Positions 20,967-32,016 of a stretch of DNA of 64,000 nucleotides are shown in pieces. Source of the DNA: Prochlorococcus sp. AG-459-E08 (lineage in GTDB: Bacteria; Cyanobacteriota; Cyanobacteriia; PCC-6307; Cyanobiaceae). The notes under the pieces were generated by a model. It had not been told where the DNA came from, did not search any database, and was given only the letters and a program-made list of their open reading frames with translations. The translations under genes were made by a program, and so were the position numbers. The stretch's first letter is position 1, and every line of letters starts with the position of its first letter. The stretch spans positions 1 through 64,000 of the forward strand of contig QCRB01000002.1 in assembly GCA_003209425.1 (NCBI GenBank), given 5' to 3'.

Positions 20967-22364
20967 TTGGAAAATTCACACTCCAAAAAAAATATTACTA
21001 GATCAACAACAAGATTAATGTTCTCTTATGGGCTTGGAGATGCAGGGACTGGTTTAGTAGCAACGCAATTTGGTTTTTTTCTATTCAAATTCTTTATTTC
21101 TGCTGGCTTACCAGTAATAATTGCAGGTTCATTATTAATGTTAATAAAGATATGGGATGCAGTAAATGATCCGTTAATTGGATGGTTAAGTGATCGTACC
21201 AAATCAAAATGGGGGCCTAGAATCCCTTGGATGGTAGCAGCATCTCTACCTCTTGGTTTCTCTTTAGCTGCGATATGGTGGACACCAACTGGTTCCGTGT
21301 TAACAAAAACTATCTACTATGCCACTATTTCCATAGTCGTAATGACTGCTTATACAAGTATTAATCTTCCTTTTGCAGCTCTATCTACTGAAATTTCTGA
21401 AAACACCGCAATAAGAACAAGACTAAATGCATCTAGATTTACTGGCTCAATAATTGCAGGACTAACTGGTTTAATAATTGCTGGATTTGTATTAGGTTCT
21501 GAAGGATCTGTAAATAATGAATATTTTTTAATGGGTAAAATAAGCGGATTTATTGCAGTTGCTGCGACATTAATTTCTTGTTGGGGATTGGCTCCATTCG
21601 CAAAAAAAGCAAGAAGGCCTTCAGGAAAAGTTGAAGCCATAACACTTCAATTCAAAAGGATTTTCAGAAATAAAAAATTTCTAAAAGTTATTACCCTATA
21701 TATTCTTCTCTGGTGCGCTTTACAATTAATGCAAACAGTAGCGTTAATATATGCAGAAGATGTACTGAATGTACCTACATATATTGCTAAGTGGATCCCG
21801 ATCCCTTTCCAAATTAGCGCTCTAGTGGGTTTACAAATATGGACCAGAGTATCAAATAAATTGAATAGGATTTCAGCTTTAAACTATGGAGCGATGATTT
21901 GGATTCTTTCATGTACGGCAACTTTGTTTTTACCTTCTTTATCTATGGTTTCAGGAGTTGGGGATAGTTTATTTCTCAATGCCAGTAATATATTTCTGTT
22001 CATTCTTTTAATTTTCATAATCTGTCTTATTGGCATTGGAGCTTCAACCGCTTTTCTGATCCCATGGTCACTACTTCCTGATGCTATAGACGAAGATCCA
22101 GAGAAACCAGCAGGATTATATACTGCTTGGATGGTACTTATTCAGAAAATTGGTATCGCGTTTAGTGTTCAATTATTAGGATTTTTATTGTATTTATCTG
22201 GTTATCAATCATGCTTTGTTGATAAAGATAGTCTAAATATCTTGGAACAATGCTACTCAGCACAATTAACTATTAGGTTATGTATTGGTTTTATACCCTC
22301 AATATTAGTAATAATTGGTCTTTTAATCATGAGAAAATGGGATCGAAAATTAATTACAAACTAA
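20967..22364 (+). CDS. MFS transporter, GPH (MelB-like sugar:cation symporter) family
   Basis: SYGLGDAGTGLV, VNDPLIGWLSDRTKSKWGPRIPWM, 12 TM-type pattern, DEDPEKPAGLYTAW. Confidence 0.85.
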   Translation: MENSHSKKNITRSTTRLMFSYGLGDAGTGLVATQFGFFLFKFFISAGLPVIIAGSLLMLIKIWDAVNDPLIGWLSDRTKSKWGPRIPWMVAASLPLGFSLAAIWWTPTGSVLTKTIYYATISIVVMTAYTSINLPFAALSTEISENTAIRTRLNASRFTGSIIAGLTGLIIAGFVLGSEGSVNNEYFLMGKISGFIAVAATLISCWGLAPFAKKARRPSGKVEAITLQFKRIFRNKKFLKVITLYILLWCALQLMQTVALIYAEDVLNVPTYIAKWIPIPFQISALVGLQIWTRVSNKLNRISALNYGAMIWILSCTATLFLPSLSMVSGVGDSLFLNASNIFLFILLIFIICLIGIGASTAFLIPWSLLPDAIDEDPEKPAGLYTAWMVLIQKIGIAFSVQLLGFLLYLSGYQSCFVDKDSLNILEQCYSAQLTIRLCIGFIPSILVIIGLLIMRKWDRKLITN

Positions 22365-22373
22365 TATAAAGAT

Positions 22374-23129
22374 ATGTATTACCCTAATTTTTTTAAAAGA
22401 CTTCTAAGCAGCTTAATCATTGGTGGGCAAGCAATTAATTTTATCTTTAGAGGTAAAATTTCCAAAAATGATCTCTTTGACCAACTTATGGAGTCAGGTC
22501 CTGGAAGTTTGTTAATTGTATTAATTACAGGAATTGCAGCAGGTACTGTTTTTAATATTCAAGTTGCATCACAACTTACAAGTATGGGGGTTTCAAGTGA
22601 AATTGGAGGTTTATTAGCGGTCGGAATGGCGAGAGAAATGGCTCCTCTTCTAACTGCTACTTTAATGACTGGAAAAGTTGCCACTGCTTATGCTGCTCAA
22701 CTGGGCACTATGAAAGTTACAGAACAAATTGAGGCAATTACCATGTTAAGAACCGAACCAGTCCAATATTTGGTAGTCCCAAGGTTACTATCTATGGTAA
22801 TAATGTCTCCAATACAGTGTCTTTTATTTTTATCTGTAGCTTTATGGAGTGGACAAATTTGGAGCACAATTTTTTATAAAGTTCCTCCAATAGTTTTTTG
22901 GACATCTGTAAAATCCGGTAATGTGAGTTTAACCAGTACAGATTTAACTTCAATGTTGATAAAATCTGTGGTCTTCGGATTACTTATTTCAATTATTGCT
23001 TGTGGATATGGCCTCACAACCAAAGGTGGTCCAAAAGAAGTTGGAACAAGTACAACAGGTGCGGTTGTAATGACTCTCGTTACTGTATCTTTAATGGATG
23101 TATTACTAACACAAATTTTATTTGGATGA
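22374..23129 (+). CDS. MlaE/YrbE-family ABC transporter permease
   Basis: GPGSLLIVLITGIAAGTVFNIQ, APLLTATLMTGKVATAYAAQLGTMKVTEQIEAI. Confidence 0.9.
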   Translation: MYYPNFFKRLLSSLIIGGQAINFIFRGKISKNDLFDQLMESGPGSLLIVLITGIAAGTVFNIQVASQLTSMGVSSEIGGLLAVGMAREMAPLLTATLMTGKVATAYAAQLGTMKVTEQIEAITMLRTEPVQYLVVPRLLSMVIMSPIQCLLFLSVALWSGQIWSTIFYKVPPIVFWTSVKSGNVSLTSTDLTSMLIKSVVFGLLISIIACGYGLTTKGGPKEVGTSTTGAVVMTLVTVSLMDVLLTQILFG

Positions 23130-23538
23130 TTCTATGTTCAACACTAAACCCAAAAAATCAGAACCAGTAATAATATCACCATCATTTCAATTACCAATCA
23201 TTTTAATATTTTTAAGTTTTATGCTTTTATTTTTAAATATTGGTTCTTTGCCAACAATAGTTTTTGCTTCTTTTAGCTTTTTTTTATTACTTCAGTCTTT
23301 TACCTTAAGAATAAAAATAACAAATGAAGATTTTATAGTTTTACAATTAGGAAAAGAGATTAGAACTTTTCCATTCAAGAACTGGATATCATGGAAATTC
23401 TTTTTACCTATAATCCCAGGTATTTTTTATTTTAGAGAAAAGTCCAGTCCTCATTTATTACCTATATTATTTAATCCAAAGCAATTAAAAGATGAGCTCA
23501 TAAAAAAAGTTGACTCCTTGGAAATTAAAAATTCCTAA
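23122..23538 (+). CDS. conserved cyanobacterial protein, DUF3119-like
   Basis: Two TM plus a PH-like FIVLQLGKEIRTFPFKNWISWKFF region; position after the MlaE-like gene. Confidence 0.7.
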   Translation: MDDSMFNTKPKKSEPVIISPSFQLPIILIFLSFMLLFLNIGSLPTIVFASFSFFLLLQSFTLRIKITNEDFIVLQLGKEIRTFPFKNWISWKFFLPIIPGIFYFREKSSPHLLPILFNPKQLKDELIKKVDSLEIKNS

Positions 23539-23573
23539 AATTCAGTATTTGCTTAATCATCAAAATTATTTAA

Positions 23574-24584
23574 ATGGACAATAAAGAAGTTTCTAACAAT
23601 AATCCTGAGAAGGAATTAATCATAGATAAGTCAATTTCAGATGATAAAACTAAACAAATTAGTCAGAAAAATACGACTCAAAATAAAAAAATTGCATCAA
23701 AAAACGACAAATTAAATAAATCTTTTGATGAAATTTCTAATGAAATTTTTAGAGATCTCGTTTCAAAAAAAGACTCTTTAGTTAGAGAAATAAAAGAGTT
23801 GGAAACAAAAAAAGATGAATTAGAAAAAGATATTGATTCAAATTTCAAAGGACAGTCAGATAATATCGCCAAAAGAGTTAAAGGCTTTCAAGAGTACTTA
23901 ACTGGAGCTTTGCAGAATCTTTCTCAAAACGTAGAGAAACTTGAATTAGTTTCTCAACCGATAATTGTAAAGCCATCTCCCCTTGATGAGAAAAAGCAGA
24001 ACAATAGCACAAATAATGTGGTTAATGTTCCTGCTCTCTCTGAAACATTTAAGCCAGATGAGAAGATTATAAAAGGTTGCTTTTCAAGTTTTATAGAACA
24101 ACCAGATTTTTATGCTGAACCTTGGAAATTAAGAAGGAGTCTTGATTCCTCAGATATAGAAATTATGCATGATTGGTTCTTTAATATGGGCGGAAGAGGT
24201 TCTATTGAAAGTAGAGGATCTCGACAAAAAAATGCTTTGATATCAGCGGGGTTAATATCTATTCTTGGCGAATTATATGGAGATCAGTTTCAGACTCTTA
24301 TTTTAGCTTCGCAACCTGAACGATTAGGTGAATGGAGAAGAATTCTTCAAGATTCACTCGGTCTCACAAGGGATGACTTTGGACCTAGTAGTGGAATTGT
24401 TCTTTTTGAAAGGCCTGAAGGTGTCATCGAAAGAGCTGATAGATTAGAAGCCAATGAAGAATTGCCATTTATTATTATTGATGCAGCAGAAACCTCTGTT
24501 GAAATTCCAATACTTCAGTTCCCATTATGGGTTGCATTTGCTGGTTCAGATAGTGAAATTTACGATGATCTTGAATTAAACTAA
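23574..24584 (+). CDS. conserved cyanobacterial protein, DUF3086-like
   Basis: Coiled-coil N-terminus and conserved C-terminal domain ([36 protein letters not shown]). Confidence 0.7.
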   Translation: MDNKEVSNNNPEKELIIDKSISDDKTKQISQKNTTQNKKIASKNDKLNKSFDEISNEIFRDLVSKKDSLVREIKELETKKDELEKDIDSNFKGQSDNIAKRVKGFQEYLTGALQNLSQNVEKLELVSQPIIVKPSPLDEKKQNNSTNNVVNVPALSETFKPDEKIIKGCFSSFIEQPDFYAEPWKLRRSLDSSDIEIMHDWFFNMGGRGSIESRGSRQKNALISAGLISILGELYGDQFQTLILASQPERLGEWRRILQDSLGLTRDDFGPSSGIVLFERPEGVIERADRLEANEELPFIIIDAAETSVEIPILQFPLWVAFAGSDSEIYDDLELN

Positions 24585-24589
24585 TCTTT

Positions 24590-25180
24590 ATGAATATCTT
24601 AATAATTTTTACAAGTTATCTTTTGGGATCACTTCCTACAGGTTTTTTAATTGGAAAATATCTTAAAAATATAGATCTAAGGACTATAGGTTCTGGATCT
24701 ACTGGTGCCACAAATGTCTTAAGAAATGTTGGGAAATGGCCAGCACTTTTTGTATTTATCGTTGACGTTGGGAAAGGCATTATTGCAGTAAAAATGGCTC
24801 AATATTACACAGCTCTAGGATTAATAGAAGTTATAGCAGGCATATCAGCTATCTCAGGACATATTTGGCCAATATGGCTGAGAGGTAAAGGAGGGAAAGC
24901 TGTTGCGACTGGATTAGGTATGTTTTTGGCTCTTTCTTGGAAAGTTGGACTAGCATCACTTGGCATTTTTTTAATAGTCTTAACAAAAACTAAATTTGTT
25001 TCTTTATCTAGTATTTCAGCTGCAATCTTACTTCCTATTTTTATGTTTTTTTACCTCGGTAATTTTATGCACTCATACTTTTTTATAAGTTTAATTGTGG
25101 CATTATTAGTAATCTGGAAACATAGAACAAATATATCAAGATTGATCAAGGGAGAAGAGTCCAAAATTAACGAGAATTAA
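24590..25180 (+). CDS. plsY: glycerol-3-phosphate acyltransferase PlsY
   Basis: [39 protein letters not shown]. Confidence 0.96.
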   Translation: MNILIIFTSYLLGSLPTGFLIGKYLKNIDLRTIGSGSTGATNVLRNVGKWPALFVFIVDVGKGIIAVKMAQYYTALGLIEVIAGISAISGHIWPIWLRGKGGKAVATGLGMFLALSWKVGLASLGIFLIVLTKTKFVSLSSISAAILLPIFMFFYLGNFMHSYFFISLIVALLVIWKHRTNISRLIKGEESKINEN

Positions 25181-25895
25181 TAGATTTACATATTTCTATT
25201 AGAGCTTTATTAGGATCTATAGCTTTTGATATTGATCTGCCAATGACTAATTTAGAAGCACCATTATCTATAGCTTCATGGGGAGTCATAATTCTATTTT
25301 GATCATCCTTATTGTCAATCTTTAACCTGATACCTGGTGTAATTAGTTCAAAATTATCTTTATAAATAGATCTCAACATTTTTACCTCCCAAGGGGAACA
25401 GACACATCCGTCTAATCCAGCATCAAAAGACAACTTTGCAAGTCTCAATACATTTTCTTCAATTGAATTATTTCTATCAAGATCAGTTTGAAAATCTTTA
25501 AGAGAAAAGCTTGTTAGAACAGTTATTCCTACAACAAATGGGGGTTTTACACTGCCTGATATTGCTCCTTCAAAAGATGCTTTTTTCGAATCCTTAAGAG
25601 CTTTTAGACCTGCTGAAGCATGAATAGAAATAATATCAACCCCTAATTTTGAAACTTGGAAACATGCTGCACTCATGGTATTTGGAATATCATGAAATTT
25701 TAAGTCTAAAAAAATTTTTTTATTTAAACTTTTTAAAATTTCAATAACTCTTGGACCTTCTCTAACAAAAAGCTCTAAACCAACCTTCACCCACTTAATA
25801 TTAGGACATTTTTCTAGAAGTAATTTTGCTTGACTTACATCTAGTCCATCAATTGCCAATATTATTTTATCTTCTGAATTAAATCTGTTATTCAT
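25167..25895 (-). CDS. pyrF: orotidine 5'-phosphate decarboxylase
   Basis: [22 protein letters not shown]. Confidence 0.95.
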   Translation of the reverse strand: MNNRFNSEDKIILAIDGLDVSQAKLLLEKCPNIKWVKVGLELFVREGPRVIEILKSLNKKIFLDLKFHDIPNTMSAACFQVSKLGVDIISIHASAGLKALKDSKKASFEGAISGSVKPPFVVGITVLTSFSLKDFQTDLDRNNSIEENVLRLAKLSFDAGLDGCVCSPWEVKMLRSIYKDNFELITPGIRLKIDNKDDQNRIMTPHEAIDNGASKLVIGRSISKAIDPNKALIEICKSINSR

Positions 25896-25901
25896 AAATT
25901 T

Positions 25902-27140
25902 TTAGTTTTCAAACCTCTTAATTATTTTTTTTCCAATTTGCAAAATTTTTCCCTCTAATTCATTTTTTGAATCAAAAACTAAATCAGGATTTATTACTTT
26001 CTGACTATCAATTTTCACCCCCCCACCTTTAATAGATCTTTTGGATTCGCTGCTTGATTTGAAAAGTTTTAGAGCACTTAGCAAGTAAAAAAACTTAACT
26101 GGAAAAACCATTTCTTTTAATGAAATCTCTGGAATTTCTCCAACTTTTTCTTTATGTCCAAGAAATAATTTTTCGCAATTTGATTGCGCTTTTAATGCTT
26201 CTTCAGCCCCATGGAATAAAGTAGTAACTTCTAAAGCCATTCTTCTCTGTAATTCACGAGGATTTGAGTTTTCAAGCAAATTTAAATCTAATTCAGTAAG
26301 TAATTCAAAGTAGGTAGGTATTATATTATCGGGAACTTTTTCTAATTTTGAATACATTGAAAGAGGATCATCAGTCAACCCCACGGTATTAAATTCAGAT
26401 TTACTCATCTTCTTAATTCCATCTAAACCTGTCAAAATTGGCAAAAGAACACCAAATTGTGGTTCTTGTTTAAAATGCCTTTGAAGATCTCTTCCTATTG
26501 CAATATTAAATTTCTGATCTGTACCTCCAAGCTCAATATCTGATTGAACAACCACCGAATCGTAACCTTGTAATAGTGGATATAAGAATTCATGCAACGC
26601 AATAGGAACTTGTGAAGTATACCTTTTATTAAATTCCTCCTTAGCTAGCATTTGACTAACTGTTGAACTCCCCATTAATTCAATTATCGAATTAAGATCT
26701 AATCCTTTTAACCATTCACTGTTATATCTAATTTCTATTCTATCTTTTGAATCAAAATCTAAAATAGATTCATTAGAAGGTTTACCCATTCCTAGTTGGG
26801 TTAAGTATGTTTTTGCATTTTCCTTAACTTGTTTTTCCGATAACTGCACTCTTGTTTTGTTTTTTCCAGTTGGATCTCCAATTTGAGCAGTAAAATCTCC
26901 AATAATTAAAACTGCAACATGTCCATTATCTTGGAATGCCCTAAGTTTTTTGAACAATATGCTGTGCCCAAGATGAATATCTGTTCCAGTTGGATCGATT
27001 CCTAGTTTAACCCTTAATTTTTTTTTATTTTTTTTCGCATGATCAATTATCTCCGAAAAAGTTTGATACGTTCCCATAATTGGGAAATATTCTTCTAATC
27101 CTCTTGACAGCCATGATGGCAATATTAAATTATCTGACAT
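25902..27140 (-). CDS. tyrS: tyrosyl-tRNA synthetase
   Basis: [36 protein letters not shown]. Confidence 0.96.
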   Translation of the reverse strand: MSDNLILPSWLSRGLEEYFPIMGTYQTFSEIIDHAKKNKKKLRVKLGIDPTGTDIHLGHSILFKKLRAFQDNGHVAVLIIGDFTAQIGDPTGKNKTRVQLSEKQVKENAKTYLTQLGMGKPSNESILDFDSKDRIEIRYNSEWLKGLDLNSIIELMGSSTVSQMLAKEEFNKRYTSQVPIALHEFLYPLLQGYDSVVVQSDIELGGTDQKFNIAIGRDLQRHFKQEPQFGVLLPILTGLDGIKKMSKSEFNTVGLTDDPLSMYSKLEKVPDNIIPTYFELLTELDLNLLENSNPRELQRRMALEVTTLFHGAEEALKAQSNCEKLFLGHKEKVGEIPEISLKEMVFPVKFFYLLSALKLFKSSSESKRSIKGGGVKIDSQKVINPDLVFDSKNELEGKILQIGKKIIKRFEN

Positions 27141-27159
27141 GAAGCTTTAACCGTTAAAT

Positions 27160-27483
27160 TTAAGAAGTTTTATCAAGTTCATCCTTCATTCTTATTAAGG
27201 TTTTATTCATCTGATCGAACATTTGATCAGGAGTAATTCCAAATTGACTTAACTGTGTCTTTAATTGTTCTACAGTCATTTTGGCTTGAAAATCTTCAGA
27301 CAATTCAAATCTCTTCATAAAAACTTTATAACGATCCATGAGAGATTCCATTTTTTTAATAAACATTTTTTTCCCTTCTCTATCAAATTTTCCATAATCA
27401 GAGCCAAGTTTCATAAGTTCTTGGTAATCCGTAAAAAGCTTTTTAGCTTCTTCTTGAACGATGTCTGACTCGAAGAATCCCAT
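27160..27483 (-). CDS. conserved cyanobacterial protein, DUF1825-like
   Basis: MGFFESDIVQEEAKKLFTDYQELMKLGSDYGKFDREGKKMFIKKMESLMDRYKVFMKRFELSEDFQA. Confidence 0.8.
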   Translation of the reverse strand: MGFFESDIVQEEAKKLFTDYQELMKLGSDYGKFDREGKKMFIKKMESLMDRYKVFMKRFELSEDFQAKMTVEQLKTQLSQFGITPDQMFDQMNKTLIRMKDELDKTS

Positions 27484-27519
27484 GATTATAATCCTCCCCC
27501 TAATCTCTGAGAACCATTA

Positions 27520-27630
27520 TTATAACTGACTTGATGATTTTGCATCATTGAATAATAAAGTTGGTGCGGTACAACTTTTCTTGTTTTTCACTTCCTGATA
27601 ACAAAGGATTTGAAGTGATGTTGCACTCAT
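27520..27630 (-). CDS. putative 36-aa ORF upstream of the DUF1825-like gene (not in ORF track)
   Basis: ATG...TAA: MSATSLQILCYQEVKNKKSCTAPTLLFNDAKSSSQL; other frames are also unusually open here. Confidence 0.25.
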   Translation of the reverse strand: MSATSLQILCYQEVKNKKSCTAPTLLFNDAKSSSQL

Positions 27631-27787
27631 GTTGTCCTAAACTAATATATTTTACCAATAATTGAAAGGTAGAAAATACTACCTAAATTTTTAAACACAA
27701 AGATTTATTTGAAGATATTTAAATTTAAAGTGAATTCATATCTAGCAATGACTAGTTTATCTCTAGTAATAAAAAAGATTTTTACAA

Positions 27788-27889
27788 ATGAAGGAAATAG
27801 TGAATTTAAAAAAAATTAAAGATAAACTCATAAAATTCTCAAAAGAACGCGATTGGGAAAAATTCAATAAGGATCAAGACATGAATTAA
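27788..27889 (+). pseudogene. probable remnant of a MazG-like nucleotide pyrophosphohydrolase (N-terminus only)
   Basis: 33-aa ORF MKEIVNLKKIKDKLIKFSKERDWEKFNKDQDMN* matches the start of MazG-like/dCTPase proteins (..LxxLrxxLxxFxxERDWexFHtPKNLa); the catalytic EE/ExxD part is absent. Confidence 0.5.
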
Positions 27890-28098
27890 AATTATTTATT
27901 ATTTATTAATTTATGAGTTTTTTTCTGACTTAAAGAATCCCATTTTTATTTTTTTACTTCGCAAGATTAAGGCTCAATTACACACTCGATAACAAGAATC
28001 TTTTAAATTGATTAGAAAATTAATAAATTTTAGTTTATAAATAATTCTTTGATTTATATTTTTTCAGAATTAAATTTAGTAAACATGTTTCATTAATA

Positions 28099-28710
28099 TT
28101 GGAAAATTTTAACTTAAATAATATTTCAAATAAAAATAGACAATTTGAATTATTTGGTTCAAATGTAAACACATCAATTAATTTTCAACACTCAAATAGT
28201 CTAAAAATTAAAGGCGAAATCCTAACTGAATGGAGAAATAGAATCCATAATCACCAATTTAAAATTTCAAAAGACGCTCACAAAAAAACTTTGCACCAAA
28301 CAAGTCTTCCTATAAATACAATTTCCAACGAAAAAAAAATTGATCCGTTTTCCCTTCAACCAATATCATTGAACTTTTGGAGAACCAATCAATATATACA
28401 CAATGGTCCAGCAATGTATTTTGTAATTGACTCGATGGAGAGTTCTAAAATAATCCTTTACATAGGAGAAACAAACGTAGCAAATAAAAGATGGAAGGGA
28501 GAACATGACTGTAAAAATTACCTCATGAACTATAAAGAAGCCCTAGCCCAAAACAACCTCTCAAGTCATCAAGATATTCGTTTCTTCTTAGATGTACCTA
28601 AAGAAGTAAAGTTAAGACGTAAATTAGAGCAGCAACTGATATATTTATGGTTGCCCCCTTTTAATAAAGAGACCAGAGATAGGTGGGCAACTACTTTCAC
28701 AAACAACTAA
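28099..28710 (+). CDS. GIY-YIG-like nuclease-domain protein
   Basis: PAMYFVID...KIILYIGETNVANKRWKGEHDCKNYL...RRKLEQQLIYLWLPPFNKETRDRW: GIY/YIG-like strands, Arg and Glu positions. Confidence 0.65.
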   Translation: MENFNLNNISNKNRQFELFGSNVNTSINFQHSNSLKIKGEILTEWRNRIHNHQFKISKDAHKKTLHQTSLPINTISNEKKIDPFSLQPISLNFWRTNQYIHNGPAMYFVIDSMESSKIILYIGETNVANKRWKGEHDCKNYLMNYKEALAQNNLSSHQDIRFFLDVPKEVKLRRKLEQQLIYLWLPPFNKETRDRWATTFTNN

Positions 28711-28734
28711 ACATTAATTAAATCAATTTTACAA

Positions 28735-30207
28735 ATGCAATTTTCCACATTCCAAAAGAATCTAGATAACTGGCAAGGTGCTTCATTAATTTTTGGAGTT
28801 TTAGAGGAAGAAATTGCAAGCCAACTTGAAAACATAAAATTTGTTGTTGACCCAAAATTATTACTAAAAAAAGTTTCTCAAAAAAAATTCAAAGGAGAAA
28901 AAGGGGAAACTCTAAGCTTTGAATTTTTAGATCAAAAATTAGAAACTTTAATCATACTTGGTCTTGGCAAATCGAAAAACCTAAAAAAAAGTGATATAGA
29001 AAACTCCATAGGAAATTTAATTAGGAAAACTGTTGATAAAAATGAAAAAATCAGCATCTTGCTACCTTGGGAATTGATAAATTCAAAACTAGAAATAAAT
29101 CAATTAGCTGAATCAGCCAGATTATCTGCTTATAAGGACAACAGATTCAACAAGAAAAAAGATGAAGAAAAAGTTCTTAAAGAAATGGAGTTTTTGAATT
29201 TAAAGAAATTTGAGAATATTAGCTTTGAAGAGACAGAAAAAATATGCGAAGGTGTAGAACTAGCTAGAAGACTTGTAGCCGCCCCTCCAAATAGTCTTAC
29301 ACCTCAGGAAATGTCTATACAAGCTTCTCAAATAGCTGATGATCATGGTTTGGAAGTAAAGATTTTAGAGGCAAAAGATTGTGAAGATTTAGGAATGGGT
29401 GCATATTTAGCTGTAGCAAAAGGTTCTGATCTAGATCCTAAATTTATACATCTTACTTTAAAGTCAGAGGGGCCTATAAAAGAAAAGATTGCACTTGTTG
29501 GGAAGGGTTTAACCTTTGACTCTGGAGGATACAACCTGAAAGTAGGAGCATCTCAAATTGAAATGATGAAATATGATATGGGGGGAAGCGCTGCAGTTTT
29601 AGGAGCTGCAAAAGCGCTTGGAGCAATAAAACCAAAGGGATTAGAAATTCATTTTATTGTGGCATCTTGCGAAAACATGATAAATGGATCTGCAGTACAT
29701 CCTGGAGATGTAGTTAAAGCATCTAATGGTAAGACAATTGAAATAAATAACACTGATGCGGAGGGTAGACTTACATTAGCTGATGCTTTAACATACGCAT
29801 CAAACTTAAAACCAGATTCAATAATAGATCTCGCAACTTTAACAGGAGCTATTGTTGTTGCATTAGGGAATGATGTGGCTGGATTCTGGAGCAATAATGA
29901 TGATCTAGCAAATGACCTACAAGCCGCATCAGCCCAGTGTGGAGAAGAATTATGGCAAATGCCTTTACAAAAATCTTATAAAGAAGGTTTAAAGTCTCAT
30001 ATAGCTGACATGAAAAATACAGGTCCTAGAGCAGGTGGGTCAATAACTGCTGCTTTGTTTTTAGAGGAATTCTTTGATAAAGAGATTAAATGGGCTCATA
30101 TTGATATTGCTGGGACTTGTTGGACTGATAAGAATAAGGGAGTTAACCCTTCAGGCGCAACCGGCTTTGGAGTTAAAACTCTTGTTCAATGGATTAAAAA
30201 TAAATAA
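28735..30207 (+). CDS. pepA: cytosol (leucyl) aminopeptidase
   Basis: [32 protein letters not shown]. Confidence 0.97.
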   Translation: MQFSTFQKNLDNWQGASLIFGVLEEEIASQLENIKFVVDPKLLLKKVSQKKFKGEKGETLSFEFLDQKLETLIILGLGKSKNLKKSDIENSIGNLIRKTVDKNEKISILLPWELINSKLEINQLAESARLSAYKDNRFNKKKDEEKVLKEMEFLNLKKFENISFEETEKICEGVELARRLVAAPPNSLTPQEMSIQASQIADDHGLEVKILEAKDCEDLGMGAYLAVAKGSDLDPKFIHLTLKSEGPIKEKIALVGKGLTFDSGGYNLKVGASQIEMMKYDMGGSAAVLGAAKALGAIKPKGLEIHFIVASCENMINGSAVHPGDVVKASNGKTIEINNTDAEGRLTLADALTYASNLKPDSIIDLATLTGAIVVALGNDVAGFWSNNDDLANDLQAASAQCGEELWQMPLQKSYKEGLKSHIADMKNTGPRAGGSITAALFLEEFFDKEIKWAHIDIAGTCWTDKNKGVNPSGATGFGVKTLVQWIKNK

Positions 30208-30218
30208 CTATATTTAAA

Positions 30219-30821
30219 TCACTCATTCCAAAGATTTGTTGATCTAGCGTTATCACCCCATAATTTATCCAACCTCTGATCTCTCCCACATGAGAATCTA
30301 TAGAACTTATATTTGAATTCATTTCTCTCAGCAAAATCCTGATGATATTCTTCAGCCAACCAAAATTGATCTTTTGATTTTAGTTCTACAGATATTTTTT
30401 CTAATGGCACTCGCAATTCATTAGAAGCCGAAATGAGTGCATTTTTTGCATCACTTTCTTCGATTGAATCTTTGAAAAAGATCACTGGACGATAAGAATC
30501 TCCACGATCACAAAATTGGCCTTTACCGTCAAGAGGATCAACATTTCTCAAATATAGCCTAAGTATCTCGGGTAAAGTTACCGATTGGGAATCATAGTCA
30601 ACCAAAACCACTTCTTGATGACCCTCATGATTTTCGTAGGTAGGATTTTTTAAATCCCCTCCTGAATAACCACTTTGTACAAAATTTATCCCCTTCAATG
30701 ACTCTAAATCATGTTCTAAACACCAAAAACAACCTCCTGCAAGAATCAATTCCTCTGCGAGAGTATTTAAAGGATTAATTAGTATTGAAAAAGCAATTAT
30801 TAAAGGGAGAAAATATTTCAT
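30219..30821 (-). CDS. msrA: peptide methionine sulfoxide reductase MsrA
   Basis: GGCFWCLEHDLE, GYSGGDLKNPTYENH, EEYHQDF. Confidence 0.95.
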   Translation of the reverse strand: MKYFLPLIIAFSILINPLNTLAEELILAGGCFWCLEHDLESLKGINFVQSGYSGGDLKNPTYENHEGHQEVVLVDYDSQSVTLPEILRLYLRNVDPLDGKGQFCDRGDSYRPVIFFKDSIEESDAKNALISASNELRVPLEKISVELKSKDQFWLAEEYHQDFAERNEFKYKFYRFSCGRDQRLDKLWGDNARSTNLWNE

Positions 30822-30837
30822 TTCTTCATTATAGATT

Positions 30838-32016
30838 TCAAATAATGGAATTAATAATTTCTTTTGCGGCTCTATCTACTACTCCTACCTCTCCTAATTC
30901 CTTTTTTAAAAGATTATATCCTTTTTTGATTTTTGTTTTTTCTGAGGTCAGATCGAGAAGCCTACAAGCTTTATAAAAAATTTTCTTTTCATTAAAATTT
31001 TTCTGAACAAACTCAGGAATTATAAATTTTTTTACTAAAAGATTTACTGGAGAAATAAACCTTACTTTAAAATTAAGAATTCTTTTTGCAATAAAAGCAG
31101 TAACTCTACTTACTCTATATCCAATAATCTGTGGTATTCCATATAGAGCCAATTCCATATTAACTGTGCCTGATTTGCATAAAGCTAGTTTTGTTAGTGA
31201 ATAAATATGAGGTATAAATTCAGAATAATCTTGTTGAGAAAGAACCTTACCTTTAATTTCATATTTTTCTAGACCCTGTCTGAATTTTTTATCAAAAACC
31301 CTTCTACAAGATGGAATATAAACAACAAGATTTGGATATCTTAATTGTAGTTTTTTTGCAGTTTTCAAAAAGGTGGGTAGTACATAATTCAACTCTTGTG
31401 GTCTTGATGCGGGCATTAAAAGTAAGATATTCTGATTTGCTTTAAGTTTTAGAATTGTTCTAGAAGCTTTTTTGGAAGGTAGTTTTTTTGTCAAATCAAG
31501 CATTGGATGTCCAACCCAAGAAACATTTCCACCCCTCCTTCTATAAAAGTTCGCTTCCTGCTTAAAAATGGCAAAAATTTTATCTGAAAATTTAATTAAA
31601 TTTGTAGTACTATTATTACCCACTCTCCACGCCCATTCTTGGGGAGCTATGTAGTAGTAAATCGGAATATTATTTCTCGATCTTTTTAATTTAGTTCCAA
31701 TATTGATATTTGGCCCCATATAGTCAATCAAAATTAAGCAATCTGGAGGATATTTTTTTAGTAATTTATAAAATCTTCTTTGAATTCTTAATGTTGGGAA
31801 GATAAGGGGTAAAGCCTCCCAAATGCCTATTGCACTAATTGAAGTAGTATCTTGAAGAATTTTTACACCTTCTTTTTTCATCCTTTCCCCACCTAAGCCG
31901 CAAATTTCTAAATCTATAGATTTCTTTTTTGCTTCATCAAATAATGCTTTTGATAATAAACTTCCATGCAAATCTCCTGAGACTTCTCCGGTACTTATAA
32001 ATATCTTTTTATTCAT
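30838..32016 (-). CDS. lpxB: lipid-A-disaccharide synthase
   Basis: FISTGEVSGDLHGSLL, PIYYYIAPQEWAW, CKSGTVNMELALYGIPQIIGYR. Confidence 0.95.
   Translation of the reverse strand: MNKKIFISTGEVSGDLHGSLLSKALFDEAKKKSIDLEICGLGGERMKKEGVKILQDTTSISAIGIWEALPLIFPTLRIQRRFYKLLKKYPPDCLILIDYMGPNINIGTKLKRSRNNIPIYYYIAPQEWAWRVGNNSTTNLIKFSDKIFAIFKQEANFYRRRGGNVSWVGHPMLDLTKKLPSKKASRTILKLKANQNILLLMPASRPQELNYVLPTFLKTAKKLQLRYPNLVVYIPSCRRVFDKKFRQGLEKYEIKGKVLSQQDYSEFIPHIYSLTKLALCKSGTVNMELALYGIPQIIGYRVSRVTAFIAKRILNFKVRFISPVNLLVKKFIIPEFVQKNFNEKKIFYKACRLLDLTSEKTKIKKGYNLLKKELGEVGVVDRAAKEIINSII

Noticed and set aside
20835-22364. tRNA-Gly next to an MFS transporter, considered as an integration site for an island
   Set aside because: No integrase, no duplicated tRNA 3' end and no phage-like genes seen nearby.
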